Shown piece by piece: positions 51,263 through 64,000 of a DNA stretch of 64,000 nucleotides. Location: the NCBI GenBank assembly GCA_004431415.1, contig QPMI01000709.1, positions 62,001 to 126,000 on the forward strand. Reading direction: 5' to 3'. A program made the position numbers and the translations under genes. The stretch comes from Cyanophora paradoxa. Lineage: Eukaryota; Glaucocystophyceae; Cyanophorales; Cyanophoraceae. The notes beneath the pieces are model-generated. The model ran no database searches and had not been told where the DNA came from. It was given only the letters and a program-made list of their open reading frames with translations. The first letter of the stretch is position 1, and each line of letters begins with the position of its first letter.

Positions 51263-54200
51263 CTAGGCGGCCGGGAAAGCCACGTCGACGAAGGAGGACT
51301 CAGCGGCGAGGGATGGCTCGGGCCGGGTGCCGTGCGAGGAAGCTCCCCCGCCCCACGCGTTGCCAGCCCGGTTGCCCTTTTTCCGAGTCAGGAAGTCATT
51401 GAGGAGGGTGTCGACCTGCCGAGTGGCGGGGTGAGCCTCGGGAGGGGCACGTGCGGGCAGAGGCTTCTCGACGGGGCGGCTCGCCTCGTCGGCGGGGGCG
51501 GGGGCCTGCATGGCGCCGAGGCGTTGGAGGCGTGCCTCGTTGCGTCGCTGTATGCCCTCCAAGTCGAAGGAGGCCGCGGTGCCGCCGCGGCTCGCCGCGA
51601 CACCCGGCGGAGTGAGGGGCGCCGCTGGGGCCGGGGCCGGGGCCGTAGCCGGCCAAAACGAATCCCGCGCCAGTAGCGGCGAGTCAATGGCCGCCGCCGG
51701 TCTGGACGCACGCTGCTTCAGCAGCGGGCGGGAGGCGACGCGAACGCGAGGGGCGCACTGCTTCAAGACGGGCGCGAACTGGCCGAGCCTGGAGTGGGAG
51801 TTAGCACGAGCGGCGCGTCACGGAGCCGAAGGGGGGGGGGGGGGGGGGGGGGATATCGATGTGGCTCACGCTGAGACGCGGGCGGCGCCGGGGGTCGCGC
51901 GCCCGTCGGGGTACACGAAGAGGGTTTCGCTGCGGATCGCCGTGCCGCTCATGCGCAGCGGGTCCGCCGTCGGCGGGCTCTTCATGTCGTCGTCCCACAG
52001 GCTCCTGCGCGAAGGCCTCGGCGAAGGGCGCCGCGGGCAGGGCGCGGGGCGGGGCGGCGCGCACGGGACGGGCCCGAGCTTGGAGGGGGGCGGCCCGGCG
52101 AGTAGGGGCCGGCCGGGCGCGGCGCCGAGGAGGCCCGGGACGGCTGCGCGCATGTCGGCGGCGAGGACGGCGGCCCGCGCCCGCATTTGCATCGTCTCGT
52201 TGTCCTCCGTCTGCCTCTCCCGGATCGCTGCGGAAGCGCCCGGGGTTCGGCCGCCGCCGGCTGTGCTGCGCAGGGCGGGGCGTGGGAGGGGGCGGACCCT
52301 CGCGGAGGCGGCGGAGCTCGTTGCGGGCCTCGTCGCGGGCGCGGCTGGCCTCCAGCGTGAGCTCCTTGAGCTGCGAGACCTCGGCGAGCTGACGCGCCAG
52401 CTGGCCCTTCACCGCCGCGTTCTCGTCCCGCAGGTCCCGCCGCAGCGCCACCAGCTCCTCCAGCGCCTCCTTCAGCGCCCGGCTGTTCGCCGCGTCCTCC
52501 GGCCGCGCCGCCGGCGCCGGCCTCTGCCCCGCACGCGACGTCGGACAGAGCGGCAGCGGCGGGGCGGCGGGACGCGCGCAGCAGGACGCACGGGCGCGGC
52601 CGCATCGTCGTCCCAGAGGCTGCGCGCCGGCCGCGCCGCCGGCTTGTCCGCCTCGCCCGCCCGCCCTCTTCGTCCGTGGCGCGGCGGCCGGCGCGCGGCG
52701 GGCGGCGGCGGCGGGCGCGGGCGGCTCCTCCTCCGCCGGCGGCGGGTCGTCGCGGCGGCGGCCGGCGCGGCGGCCGTGCGCGGGGGCCACGATGAAGTTC
52801 TCGGCCTCCTTGGCGGCGCCGCGCTTCTTGGCCGCCTCCTTCTCTTTCTCCTCCGCCTCGCGCCGCGCCAGCTCCTCCCGCTCCCTACCACGCGGTCAGC
52901 GCGCGGGACGGGGTGGGGCGGAGCCAGGGACGGGCGGGCGGCGCGCTTCTGGAGCTTGGCCTCGAGGCGGCGGTCCTCCTCCTCCTGGCGGCGCTTCTCG
53001 GCCTCCTTCTGGCGCTTCTTCTCCTCCATCTGCTCCTGCAGCGCCGCCTGCATGTCCGACTGCGCCTTGGCCTTGCGCCGCATCTCGTCCTGCACCCACG
53101 TCGGCTGCTGCTCGAACTTGAACCGCGAGTGATCTGCCGCCCGCCCGCCCGTGTCGCCCGTCAGCGCAAGGCCCCCGCGGCCCGCGGTCGAGCGCCAGCA
53201 CACCGTCGGGGTTGACGGCAGGCGCGCCACCGCCCGGGGAGGCGGCCTCGTAGCCCGGCGGGGCGCGGCCCGGCGGTGCGGCCCCGTACCCGAACTGGTC
53301 CGGTGCCTGCGGGTAGCCGCTGTAGCCGTATTCCTGTGGCGGCGGCGGCTGCGGGCCCGGCGGGGCGGGGCCGGCTGCGCCAGGCTGCTGGGCCCGGCGG
53401 TTGGCGATGATGTTGCCGGCGGCGTCGCGGATCGGGGCGCCGGCGCCGGCCTTGCCCCACGGGTCGTAGATCTCGGGGGCCTCCTGCTGGGCGCGCAGGG
53501 CCGGGTGGCGGGCGCGCCGCTCGGCCTCCTGCTGCGCCTGCCGCGCCGCCATCTGCTCCTGCAGCTGCCGGGCGTACTCCGCCTTCCGCCGGGCCCCTCG
53601 TCCGCCCGGCCCCCGCCCCGCCGGGCGGCGGGCCCTGGCCGTACCCCGCCGCCCCGTACTGCGGCGCGCCGTACCCCCGTAGCTCGGGGTTGCGGCGGGG
53701 CGTAGGCGGGCGCCCCGTACCCGCCGCCGCCGCCGCCGCCGCCGCCGTAGGGCGAGGGAGGATAGGAGCCCGCGCCGTAGCCGGGCTGCCCGTACGGCTG
53801 CCCGTAGAGCTGGCCGTAGGCGCCGGGGGAGGCCCGCGCGGGTCGGGCCGCGGCGGCGCCGGGGAAGGGGCGACGGCGCGGGGGTTCGGGGGGTACTGGG
53901 CGTCCTGATGGAGGGCGCGGAGGTCCGTGACAGCGTTGCCGGCGGCGTCGCGCAGCGGGGCGCCCGCCCCGCCCCGGCCCCGCCGATGTTCAGGCCCGTC
54001 CCGCGTCGCCCTGCGCCCCGTGTGAGGAGCGCAGCGCGCGAGTGAGGCGGGGAGGGGCGGGGCGCACGCGGTCGGCGGCGCGGGCGCGGTTGCGGGCGTC
54101 TTCGCGCTGCCGGACCTGCTCCTCGAGCTCGCGCCCGTACTCCCGCTTCCGCTCCGCCTCCTGCGAGCGCCGGACCTCCCGCGTGCTCGGCCGCGGGGCC

Positions 54201-55133
54201 TCCAGGCCCCCGCCGCCCCCGCCCTGCCGCGCCCTCCGCCCGTACGCCGGCCCTTCGTCCTCGTAGCCGCCGCCCCGCCCTCCCCGGCGGTCGTAGGGAT
54301 CGGGCGGCGGGGCCCTCCGGTCGTAGGGGTCGGGAGCAGGCCGCCTCGCCTCGTAGGGGTCCGGTGCCGGGGCGCGCCGGTCGTAGGCGTCGGACGCCCG
54401 CCGGTCGTACCCGTCGCGGCCGCCGCGGCGATCCGCGGGCTCCCGCGCCGGCTCCGGCGCCCGCCCCGCGCGGCCGCCGCCGTACGCCGGCTCCGGCGCG
54501 CCGCCGCCGCGGGCGCCGTACGCGTCCGGGGCGGCGCGCGGTTCGGGGGCGGGGGATGTCCTCGCGGAGCGGCGGAGGATGGCGGGGGAGGGGACGGAGG
54601 CCTGGGCGGCGATGACGGGCGCGTAGAAGTCCTTCATCTCGCGCTGCAGCCGCGACTTCCGGTCCAGCGTCGACTCCCGCGCGTCGAACGGGAACGCGCC
54701 GCCCCTCCCGCCCCTGCCGCCCCGCCCGCCCCGCCCGGGGCCCGCCCCGGCCCCGCCGGCTCCGGCCCCGCCGATCGTCCCGGCCCGGGTCACCTCGCCC
54801 CGCCTCCCCGCGCGGCGACGGGCCCCGTTCGTCGCCCCTGCCCGCCCTGCGCAGCGCTCGTCAGCGCGCACTCCGCAAGGTGAAGAGGCGGGGAGGGGCC
54901 ACGGCGCACCGGCCTGCGCGGCCGGGCTCGGGCGTGGGGTCGTCGCCCCCGCCGCGCCCCTGCATGCGCTCGAGGCGCTGCCTCCGCTTGGCCTCCCACA
55001 CCTCGTCCCGCCGGGAGCGGCCGTTCGCGTCCATCGATCCCTCCCGAGTCCCCTCGAGCTCCCCTTGCTCGCCCCCCTCCGGCGGCTCCGGCGATCGCTG
55101 CGGCGGGGGCTCCTCCTCGGGGGCCTCCTCCGC

Positions 55134-55167
<34 letters not shown>

Positions 55168-55748
55168 TGCCTCCGGCGCCTCTCCGCCTCTCTGAGGCGA
55201 AGGCGCTCTTCCCGAAGCGACGGGCCGCGGCCCTCCTCCTGCCGCCCCCGCCGTCATTGGCGCACACGCGGTAAGTGAGCGGCGCCTCGCACCGGTTTGG
55301 GAGGCTCCCACGCGGGCGGCGCCCTAGCCCGCTCCTGCTGTGCTCTGCATCCGCCCGCGCCTTCAGCGCCGGTAAGTCAAAGGCGGGGCAGCGCGCACGG
55401 GAATAGGGCCGCCCTCTGTGGCGGGGGCGACGCCGATCCTGCACGGTCCCTGCCCGGGCGTGCAGGGAAGACCTGTGCTGGTGCCGCTGCTGGGCGGTGC
55501 GCGAGCCGGCTCTCCCGCTCGACAAGTTCTGAGCGGCGCCGCTCGATAATGCGCTGTAGCGAGAGCTGCGCCGGGTCCGCCTCGGGCCCTAGACGGCCTC
55601 CATAGTTCTCAAAGTGCTCGAGAGTTTTCTTCTCCTCCTCGATCTGCTCGTGCGCGTCGCGGCGTCTCCGCTCCCGGACTTGTTTCTCGAGGGCGTCGGT
55701 GAGGGCTGACTGCGCCCTCTGACGCTCCCGCAGCCTGTGATTCGGCAA
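51263..55748 (-). CDS. CSPP1-like, low-complexity coiled-coil protein (probable basal-body/ciliary protein)
   Basis: This GC-rich gene encodes a basic, disordered coiled-coil protein in several exons. From the 5' end: NHRLRERQRAQSALTDALEK and LEHFENYGGRLGPEADP; a Gln run (about 55137-55163) with EEEAPEEEPP; an RRDEVWEAKRRQRLERMQ helix; DPYDRR tandem repeats (about 54285-54420); KREYGRELEEQVRQREDA. Two motif copies follow, GAGAPLRDAAGNAVTDLRAL (about 53905-53965) and DPWGKAGAGAPIRDAAGN (about 53400-53465). Next are WVQDEMRRKAKAQSDMQAAL, QEQMEEKKRQKEAEKRRQ and a Pro-rich tail ending ESSFVDVAFPAA. Short KREYxxELxxQ helices alternating with GAPLRDxxGN motifs resemble CSPP1-type centrosome/spindle-pole proteins; this is a family guess. 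The 5' end is not fixed: no ATG opens the first visible frame. A 22-nt poly-G tract interrupts the last intron. Confidence 0.5.
51831..51852 (+). repeat. Poly-G tract (22 nt)
   Basis: An uninterrupted run of 22 G on the plus strand (C on the coding strand), within the last intron of the CSPP1-like gene. Its length in the assembly may be unreliable. Confidence 0.9.
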
Positions 55749-56187
55749 CCATTGAGTGCGTAGCTAAGATTTTCGCTCCCATCGCCACGTAAAGAATCCG
55801 TAGCTATTGCACGCGGCACGCGCTAAGATTCCGTAGCTAAAAGTGCATAGCTAAGATTCCCGCCCCCGGAAGACGCACTGCTGGAGAAGCGGGCGCTCGT
55901 CCGCACCCTCGGCGCCTCGCTCCAGCGCTCTTCGCGCGCCGCCGGCGCAAGCTTCGTGTCTGCGCGCAATCCACGAAGCATATCAGCTTGCGGACTGCTG
56001 GAAAACCGAGGGGCATTGCCGGCAGGCCCACGGGTCCCGGCTTTCGCCCGAACCCGAAGCTTGGCCGAGGGGGTGCTGAGGCTCTGGCATATCGCCCGCG
56101 CGCTAGAGGAAGCTGCCGGGGGCTCACCGTGCTGCTTCCCAAGTTGGGCTCGCTGAAAGGAGTTAGCGTACCCCAGCAGATCGCAGG
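55749..56187. other. Divergent region, CSPP1-like / histidinol-phosphatase-YicC gene
   Basis: About 440 bp. The left part holds four spaced copies of a GTAGCTAAGATT-like word (55757-55858). The right part is GC-rich and open on the minus strand (55823-56218), with no recognisable feature; it may contain a 5' exon of the CSPP1-like gene. Confidence 0.4.
55757..55858. repeat. Cluster of GTAGCTAAGATT-like words
   Basis: GTAGCTAAGATTTT, CCGTAGCTATTG, GCTAAGATTCCGTAGCTAAA and CATAGCTAAGATTCCC occur within about 100 bp between two divergent genes. They could be decayed tandem repeats or a repeated promoter element. Confidence 0.6.
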
Positions 56188-58949
56188 ATGTCCTGCGAGA
56201 ACGGCAGCCCCAGCGCATTCTCGACGGTCGCGGCCTGCATATCCAGCCGGGCGGCGACCCTCTCGCGCGCCCCGCTCGGCTCGATCGTCACAGCTCGCCC
56301 GGCGTCGCTGGCGCGGTTGACGGCGGCGTCGCGGGCCAGCCCGAGCACACGCGTATCGCACCTCGTGCCTTCCCGGCCCGGCTTCCTCGGCCAGCGCTCG
56401 TGGAGCAGCCGCCCGCAGCTCGCGGCGCGTTCCTTCAGCCGCGGCGTGTGGATGTCGCCCCGTAGCTCGAATTCCGGTGCGCATACAGACCCTTCGTAAG
56501 GATCCGCTTCGTCCGACGCGCTCATAGCACCGGTGGCCGTGCGAGCGTCCGCGACGGAAGCGTCGGCATGCCCGGAGGAGTTCATCGCGTTCGCGCACAA
56601 GCTGGCGGACGCGAGCGGGGCCGTGATCCGCAGGTACTTCCGCACGACGGTGCCCGTCGACGACAAGGCGGACGCGTCGCCGGTGACGATCGCGGACCGC
56701 GAGTCTGAGACCGCCATGCGGTGAGCTTCCTTGCGCTCGCCCTCGCGGCCGCCCCTGACGGCGCGCAGGGAGCTGATCGAGGCGACGTACCCGGACCACG
56801 GCATCTTTGGCGAGGAGCACGACAAAGTGCGCATCGACGCCGAGTGGGTCTGGGTGCGCGCCGCCCGCGCCCCGAAGGCCGCGGCGGGGCCGGCGGGGCG
56901 AGCGGGGCGGGGCGCCAGGTGCTGGACCCCATCGACGGCACCAAGTCCTTCATCACGGGCCGCGCCGAGTTCGGCACGCTCATCTCCCTCCTCCACAACG
57001 GCCAGTGCGCCGCCCCGCACCGCCTCCCGTCCGCCCGCCCGCCCGCGGCGGCCGACGCGGCGCGCAGGCCCGTGCTGGGCGTGATCAACCAGCCGATCAC
57101 GAACGAGCGCTGGGTGGGCGCCAACGGGTCGCCCGACGGGACGACGCTGAACGGGAAGCCGGTGCGGGTGCGGGACTGCGGCGAGCTGGGCAAGGCGATC
57201 CTCTACTGCACGACCCCGCACATGTTCGCGGGGGCCGACGCCGAGGCATTCGAGCGCGTCCGCAGGGCCGCCAAGGCGCGCCCGCCCCGCCTGCGCGCGC
57301 CGCGCGCCGCCCCGCCAGCGACGCGCCCCCGCAGGTCGGCCTCTACGGCTGCGACTGCTACGCCTACGCGATGGTCGCCTCGGGCTTTGCCGACCTCGTG
57401 CGCCCCATTCTCTCGATACCTGAGCTCAACTTAGCTTCGAGGCATTGGCCTCGACGCCAAGAGCTTCTCGAGCTCAAGCTAGCTTGCTTTATGGGCTTAG
57501 CCAGGCGTCGCGGCAGGTGGTGGAGGCGGACCTGAAGCCGTACGACTACTGCGCGCTGGAGCCCGTGCTCCGCAACGCCGGCGGGCGCCTGACGGACTGG
57601 TTCGGGAACCCGATCTCGCTCCAGTGCGACGGGCGCGTCGTCGCGGCGGGGTCGGCCCTCGTCCACGCGGAGGCCGTCCGCGTCCTCGCCGCCCAGCCGA
57701 CCGTCTCTCCGCTCGTGCCCCGCGCGCCGGCCCGCGCCGGCCCCGCCCCCAAGCTGCAGAGCATGACGGGCTTCGGGAGCGGCACGGCGACGGTGGACGG
57801 CATCACGGCGCGCGTGGACGTGCGGAGCGTCAACGGCCGCTCCTGCGACGTGATCATGCAGCTCTCGCGCTCCCTCGACCCCAGCTCCGAGCACGCCCTC
57901 CGCTCCACCGTCCGCCGCACCCTCGTGCGCCCGCCCGCCCGCCCGCCCTCCCGCCTCGCGCCCGCCCAGGCCGTTCCGGGCCCCGCTGAGCACGATCGGC
58001 GCTGCAGGGGCGGGGCACGGTGACGATCTCGGGCGGGGTGCAGTCGGCGGGCGCCGGGGTGCTGGGTGTGGAGCAGAGCCCGGAGGTTCTGCGGGAGTAC
58101 CGGAGGAGCCTGGAGGCGATCGCGGCGGCGACGGGGGCGCAGGGCCCCCTGACCCTCGACCACGTCCTCCAGGCGATGCGCATCTGGACGCCGCCCGAGC
58201 CGCCGGCGCGCAACGCGGCGAAGGCGACGCTAGCGGCGGCGGAGGCGGCGCTGCAGGAGGTCGTGCGCCTGCGCGAGGCCGAGGGCGCCGCCCTCGCCCG
58301 CGACCTCGAGCGCTCCCTCGACCGCCTCGCCACCCTCGTCGACGCCCTCGACGCCCGCGCCCGCGACCGCCTCCCCGCCCGTGCGCCCCCGCTCGGCGTC
58401 CGCCCGCCCCGCCCCGCCCCGCCGGGGCTGACTGGGCGGGGGCAGTGCGGGCGAAGCTGGAGGCGTCGGTGCTGGCGGCGGCGGGGACGGTGCAGAGCCT
58501 GGAGCCGGGGCGCCTCGAGCAGGAGGCCGTCCTGCTCGCCGCCCGCGCTGACGTCACCGAGGAGATCGTGCGCCTGCGGAGCCACCTCGCCCTCTTCCGC
58601 TCCGCCCTCGGCTCCGGCTGCCCCGCCGCCGCCGACGGCGAGGGGCCCTCCCCCGGCATCGGCAACAAGCTCAACTTCCTCACCCAGGCGCGCCACCCCG
58701 CCCCCCGCCTGCGCCGCGCCTGTTGCCGCGGCCTCTGAGCGAGCGTTCCTCTCGCAGGAGATGAACCGCGAAGCGAACACGGTCGCCTCCAAGGCGAACG
58801 ACGCCCCCGTGCGCCCCCCGCGCACCTCAAGCTCGCCTGCCCCTCCCTTCCAGCGCTGACCGCGCGGGGCGCGGCAGATGGCGCACACGGTGGTGGAGAT
58901 CAAGGACGAGGTGGAGCGCATGCGGCAGCAGGTCCAGAACCTCCGGTGA
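56188..58949 (+). CDS. Histidinol-phosphatase (IMPL2/HISN7-type) fused to a YicC-type endoribonuclease domain, plastid-targeted
   Basis: The leader MSCENGSPSAFSTVAACISS is rich in Ser, Ala and Arg and runs into PVAVRASA, a plausible transit-peptide cleavage region. The first domain is IMPL2-like: CPEEFIAFAHKLADASG, DDKADASPVTIADRES, YPDHGIFGEEH, VLDPIDGTKSFITGRAEFGT (metal-binding motif), PVLGVINQPITNERWVG, VGLYGCDCYAYAMVASGFAD and EADLKPYDYCALEPVLRNAG. Plant IMPL2 makes histidinol in plastids. Without a stop codon, the frame runs from VHAEAVRVLAAQ through about 20 linker residues into SMTGFGSGTATVDG (57755 onward), the YicC start. It continues with REYRRSLEAIAAA, REAEGAALARDLERSLDRL, RADVTEEIVRLRSHLALFR, GNKLNFLTQEMNREANTVAS and VEIKDEVERMRQQVQNLR. 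All introns are GT-AG, about 45-150 nt. One gene is the simplest reading, but a hidden end within the linker cannot be excluded. Confidence 0.85.
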
Positions 58950-59307
58950 TACCGACTGCTCCGAATTCGGGCGCGCTAGCGCTCCCGCGCGCCCCCTCAG
59001 CTCCCTGCTCTCCTACCTATAGCTAATCCTTCCCGAATGACCTTCCCCCAAAACCTTCTCCCGAGTCCGCTTGCGCACTCAATATTGTTTAATTTCAAAT
59101 GCATTCGTTTCATGCCAGCGTGGATGCATGATATCGATATCGATGCGCTCTCCGTACGTCTAAAGCTGCAAACTCCGTGAATTTGAAATGAGACGGGTGC
59201 TCTCGGGCGTGGTGTGGAGGGGGCGGGGGATCTCAGGGGAAGACAAAAGAAGGGCTCGCGATCGACCGCCGCGCGGGGGAGGAGAAGAGGGCGGGGTGGG
59301 TCCGGGT
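58950..59307. other. Convergent intergenic region, histidinol-phosphatase-YicC / FtsH
   Basis: These 358 bp hold both 3' UTRs. Locally AT-richer sequence (59080-59190) interrupts an otherwise GC-rich area. No conserved frame is seen. Confidence 0.5.
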
Positions 59308-62109
<2,802 letters not shown>

Positions 62110-62196
62110 ATCGCTGCGGAGGCTGCGGAAGGCGAACCAGCCGCCGGCAGCCGGCACTGGGGGGATACTCAAACTTTCGATTACCCGACCTGCGCG
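62110..62196. promoter_or_regulatory. Very short shared divergent promoter, FtsH / THUMPD1
   Basis: Only 87 bp separate the FtsH start codon and the THUMPD1 start codon. Both are supported by conserved or typical N-terminal sequence. Core promoters and 5' UTRs must overlap. No TATA box is visible. Confidence 0.55.
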
Positions 62197-63325
62197 ATGG
62201 GCGGGGACGAGGCCGGCCCCTCGCAGAAGCGCGCTGCTGCTCCGAGCGATGCGGGGGACAAGGCACGCATTCGTGCCAAGAAGCGGAAGTACTTCCAGGT
62301 CCGCCCCGCTTCCGCCGCCGCGCGTACGCGCTGTAGGACGCGTGCGCTAGTTTAAAGGAAGCTATGGGAAGCTGGCAGATCGCGGGTGGTTCACCCTAGC
62401 GCGCGCAGGGCATGCAGAAGTGCGACTTGCACTCTGGGCCAGGCCTGAGCGGGGTGCTGATCACGACAGAGCAGAAGCGGGAAAGAGGCGAGTCCGTTCC
62501 GAACCACTGGTCTGGGCTGCAGTCGCTGAGGCTGCGCCCAGATGCCGCCCGCGAAGCAGTGACTGTCTTCTCGGAGCTGCTGGAGGAAGGTGCGCCCGAG
62601 CGCGAGGATGCAGGTGAAGAAGAAGACGTTGCGGGCGCGCTCGAGAGCGAGCTTGCGCAGCTGAAATCCAAGGAGCAGAACCCGGTCACCGCAGTGGACC
62701 TGGAAACCAAGGTGCACCGCCGCAAATCGTGTATCTTGCTCGTCTGCGAGCCCACAGTTGCTCAGGGCATTCTTTTTTTGAGAATCATTAATGCGAATCC
62801 GCTCGATCTCATTAAGAGGCTAATTGACAACGTCAAGTCAACGGGAGTGGCCCCATCCAGGTGCAATGTTTGAGTCGAATCCGGTGCAACTGCTTTTGCC
62901 TGACCTGATCTCAGGCACTGTATAAGATTTATTCCAATCATGGCCACGTGCTATGCAAGTGCAGACGACATCGGAAAGCATGCCCAGCGAGTGCTTCAGC
63001 CTTACCTCCTCGATGAGAGCATACCAATGAAGAAGGTTCAAATGTCGATTGCATAAGACAAAAATTATGTTCTAATCCAGCTCCACCAATACAGTATTGC
63101 ATCTTGTTCTCAAGGAGAAACAACAACACATGCAGCAGGGAGAAGAGCATGGAGGCAATCGAGGCGCACATTGGTGGAAGGCACCTTGTGGATCTACGGG
63201 ATCCCGACATCGTCATCTTCCTGGAAGTTTTCAAGGCAACATGCGCCATCGGAGTGGGGGTCGACTACTTTTCCAGTGCCAAATACAACCTGCGGACCCT
63301 GGCAGAAAGATCGAAGGCCAAGTAG
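62197..63325 (+). CDS. THUMPD1: THUMPD1/TAN1, tRNA N4-acetylcytidine adaptor
   Basis: TAN1/THUMPD1 binds tRNA and directs the Kre33/NAT10 acetyltransferase to C12 of tRNA-Ser and tRNA-Leu. The start [20 protein letters not shown] has a basic end KKRKYFQ, as in the family. After an intron comes [20 protein letters not shown] with an acidic region, [20 protein letters not shown] and RKSCILL. The THUMP part reads [37 protein letters not shown] and [20 protein letters not shown]. It finishes [20 protein letters not shown] and [17 protein letters not shown]. At least four GT-AG introns are present. Stop at 63323-63325, 71 bp from the convergent RAB5IF stop. Confidence 0.88.
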
Positions 63326-63396
63326 AAACCCTTGCAAATTGAAACCAGTTTGCGTAGCTTTTGCAAATTCGGGAGCGAAATACTAAACATCCACAT

Positions 63397-63777
63397 CTAT
63401 ATTAAGGCAGTATGCACAAGGATCCACAGCGTCAAAAACGAGGCGTAGGCTGGCATCGCGCCTTCCTGCATGAGCTTCCACCGCCCGCCAAAGTCTTCCT
63501 CATCAATCCCGAGGTACAGCGCGTAGTAGACCAGACCGCTCACAGTGCTGAGCACCCAGAAGCTGCGGCGTAGCCTCGGCGTGAGCGCGGGGACGGGACG
63601 ATGCTGCCGAGCGAGCGGCGCCCACCCAATGTTTCCAAGCGCTCCCTGCACGCCAGCGATGCCGAACGCTATACCGAGGACGACGCCGACGATCTGCCGG
63701 AACCTGCGAACGAGGTTCTCATTGCGGGAAGCCCGCCCATCGCTCCAAACGTGCGCGAGCACACCAGTAGACGACAT
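63397..63777 (-). CDS. RAB5IF: RAB5IF/OPTI family (Rab5ip domain) ER membrane protein
   Basis: RAB5IF (C20orf24/OPTI) partners TMCO1 in an ER membrane-protein insertase. From the ATG at 63777 the protein reads MSSTGVLAHVWSDGRASRNE, then FRQIVGVVLGIAFGIAGVQG (first TM helix), GFWVLSTVSGLVYYALYLG (second), the diagnostic GIDEEDFGGRWKLMQEGAM, and YASFLTLWILVHTALI (third). Length and helix order fit the family. A 63-nt GT-AG intron (63563-63625) without stop codons splits NIG|FWVL; reading through it would insert 21 residues between helices, unlike relatives. An earlier in-frame GTG at 63855 was rejected in favour of the ATG. Confidence 0.88.
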   Translation of the reverse strand: MSSTGVLAHVWSDGRASRNENLVRRFRQIVGVVLGIAFGIAGVQGALGNIGWAPLARQHRPVPALTPRLRRSFWVLSTVSGLVYYALYLGIDEEDFGGRWKLMQEGAMPAYASFLTLWILVHTALI

Positions 63778-64000
63778 CGAGAAGCTGCGCGAGTCGATCA
63801 GAACGCGGGCCGGCAGCCAGGCGCGCGTTGGCGGTGCACCTCGTCCTTGCCCCACGTTTGATTCCGTTGCAAAGCCTTCATGTTAGCTATAACTAAACGC
63901 CAGCGCTCGCGTCGGAGTCGACGTCGGCTCGAATGGCCCGCGTCAGTGGGTACGCGATTTTAGATCAACGCTTGGCATGCACGTGATCATGACTCTCGCC
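63778..64000. other. Right edge, upstream of RAB5IF
   Basis: These 223 bp contain the presumed RAB5IF promoter. No further gene start is recognisable. Confidence 0.4.

Noticed and set aside
51510-53132. 540-codon open frame on the plus strand
   Set aside because: It is antisense to the CSPP1-like gene and is made of Arg/Gly/Ala low complexity. The coiled-coil signal is on the minus strand.
57763-58949. YicC as a separate gene starting at its own ATG
   Set aside because: No stop codon, promoter space or polyadenylation room separates it from the histidinol-phosphatase part. It is kept as an alternative only.

Overview
The window looks like nuclear DNA of a flagellated, plastid-bearing unicellular eukaryote, most likely an alga. 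Every protein-coding gene I could follow is split by many short spliceosomal introns (mostly about 45-65 nt, donors often GTGCG or GTGAG). Axonemal and ciliary-transport genes sit beside genes for a plastid-type FtsH protease and a plant-type histidinol-phosphatase, both with organelle-targeting leaders. The FtsH leader starts MFVAPAPTA and carries an early phenylalanine, as transit peptides of glaucophytes and some red algae do. A Cyanophora-like glaucophyte is my best guess, but this is inference.

Layout: CFAP46 C-terminus (+, enters from the left edge), TTI1 (-), DHX15/Prp43 (+), mS38 (-), plasma-membrane Ca2+-ATPase (+), TAF10 (+), axonemal dynein heavy chain (-, about 14.8 kb), DDX54/Dbp10 (+), sterol C24-methyltransferase (+), a signal-peptide/Pro-Ser-rich/single-TM surface protein (-), IFT121/WDR35 (+), RMND5/GID2 (-), RuvX/YqgF (+), a CSPP1-like coiled-coil protein (-), a histidinol-phosphatase fused in frame to a YicC-type nuclease (+), FtsH (-), THUMPD1/TAN1 (+) and RAB5IF/OPTI (-). 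Strand alternates almost perfectly. Neighbours share head-to-head spacers as short as 87 bp and tail-to-tail gaps as short as 26 bp.

Base composition is strongly mosaic. About 1-4.4 kb and 51.2-62.3 kb are extremely GC-rich; the middle is moderate. In the GC-rich parts CFAP46 and TTI1 show single-base frame shifts with no room for an intron, which probably reflect assembly errors. Long homopolymer G/C tracts and a small family of dispersed repeats fill the larger intergenic gaps. No transposase, rRNA, convincing tRNA or CRISPR array was seen.

Functional themes: motility and cilium building (CFAP46, dynein, IFT121, probably the CSPP1-like protein), RNA metabolism (DHX15, DDX54, THUMPD1, YicC domain), organelle maintenance (FtsH, RuvX, mS38, histidine synthesis), protein and PIKK quality control (TTI1, RMND5, RAB5IF), transcription (TAF10), Ca2+ export, sterol synthesis and cell-surface structure. 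They are housekeeping genes packed together, not one pathway. The most unusual items are the histidinol-phosphatase-YicC fusion, the membrane-anchored pherophorin-like protein, three GC-AG introns that share one donor sequence, and a candidate 22-nt intron.
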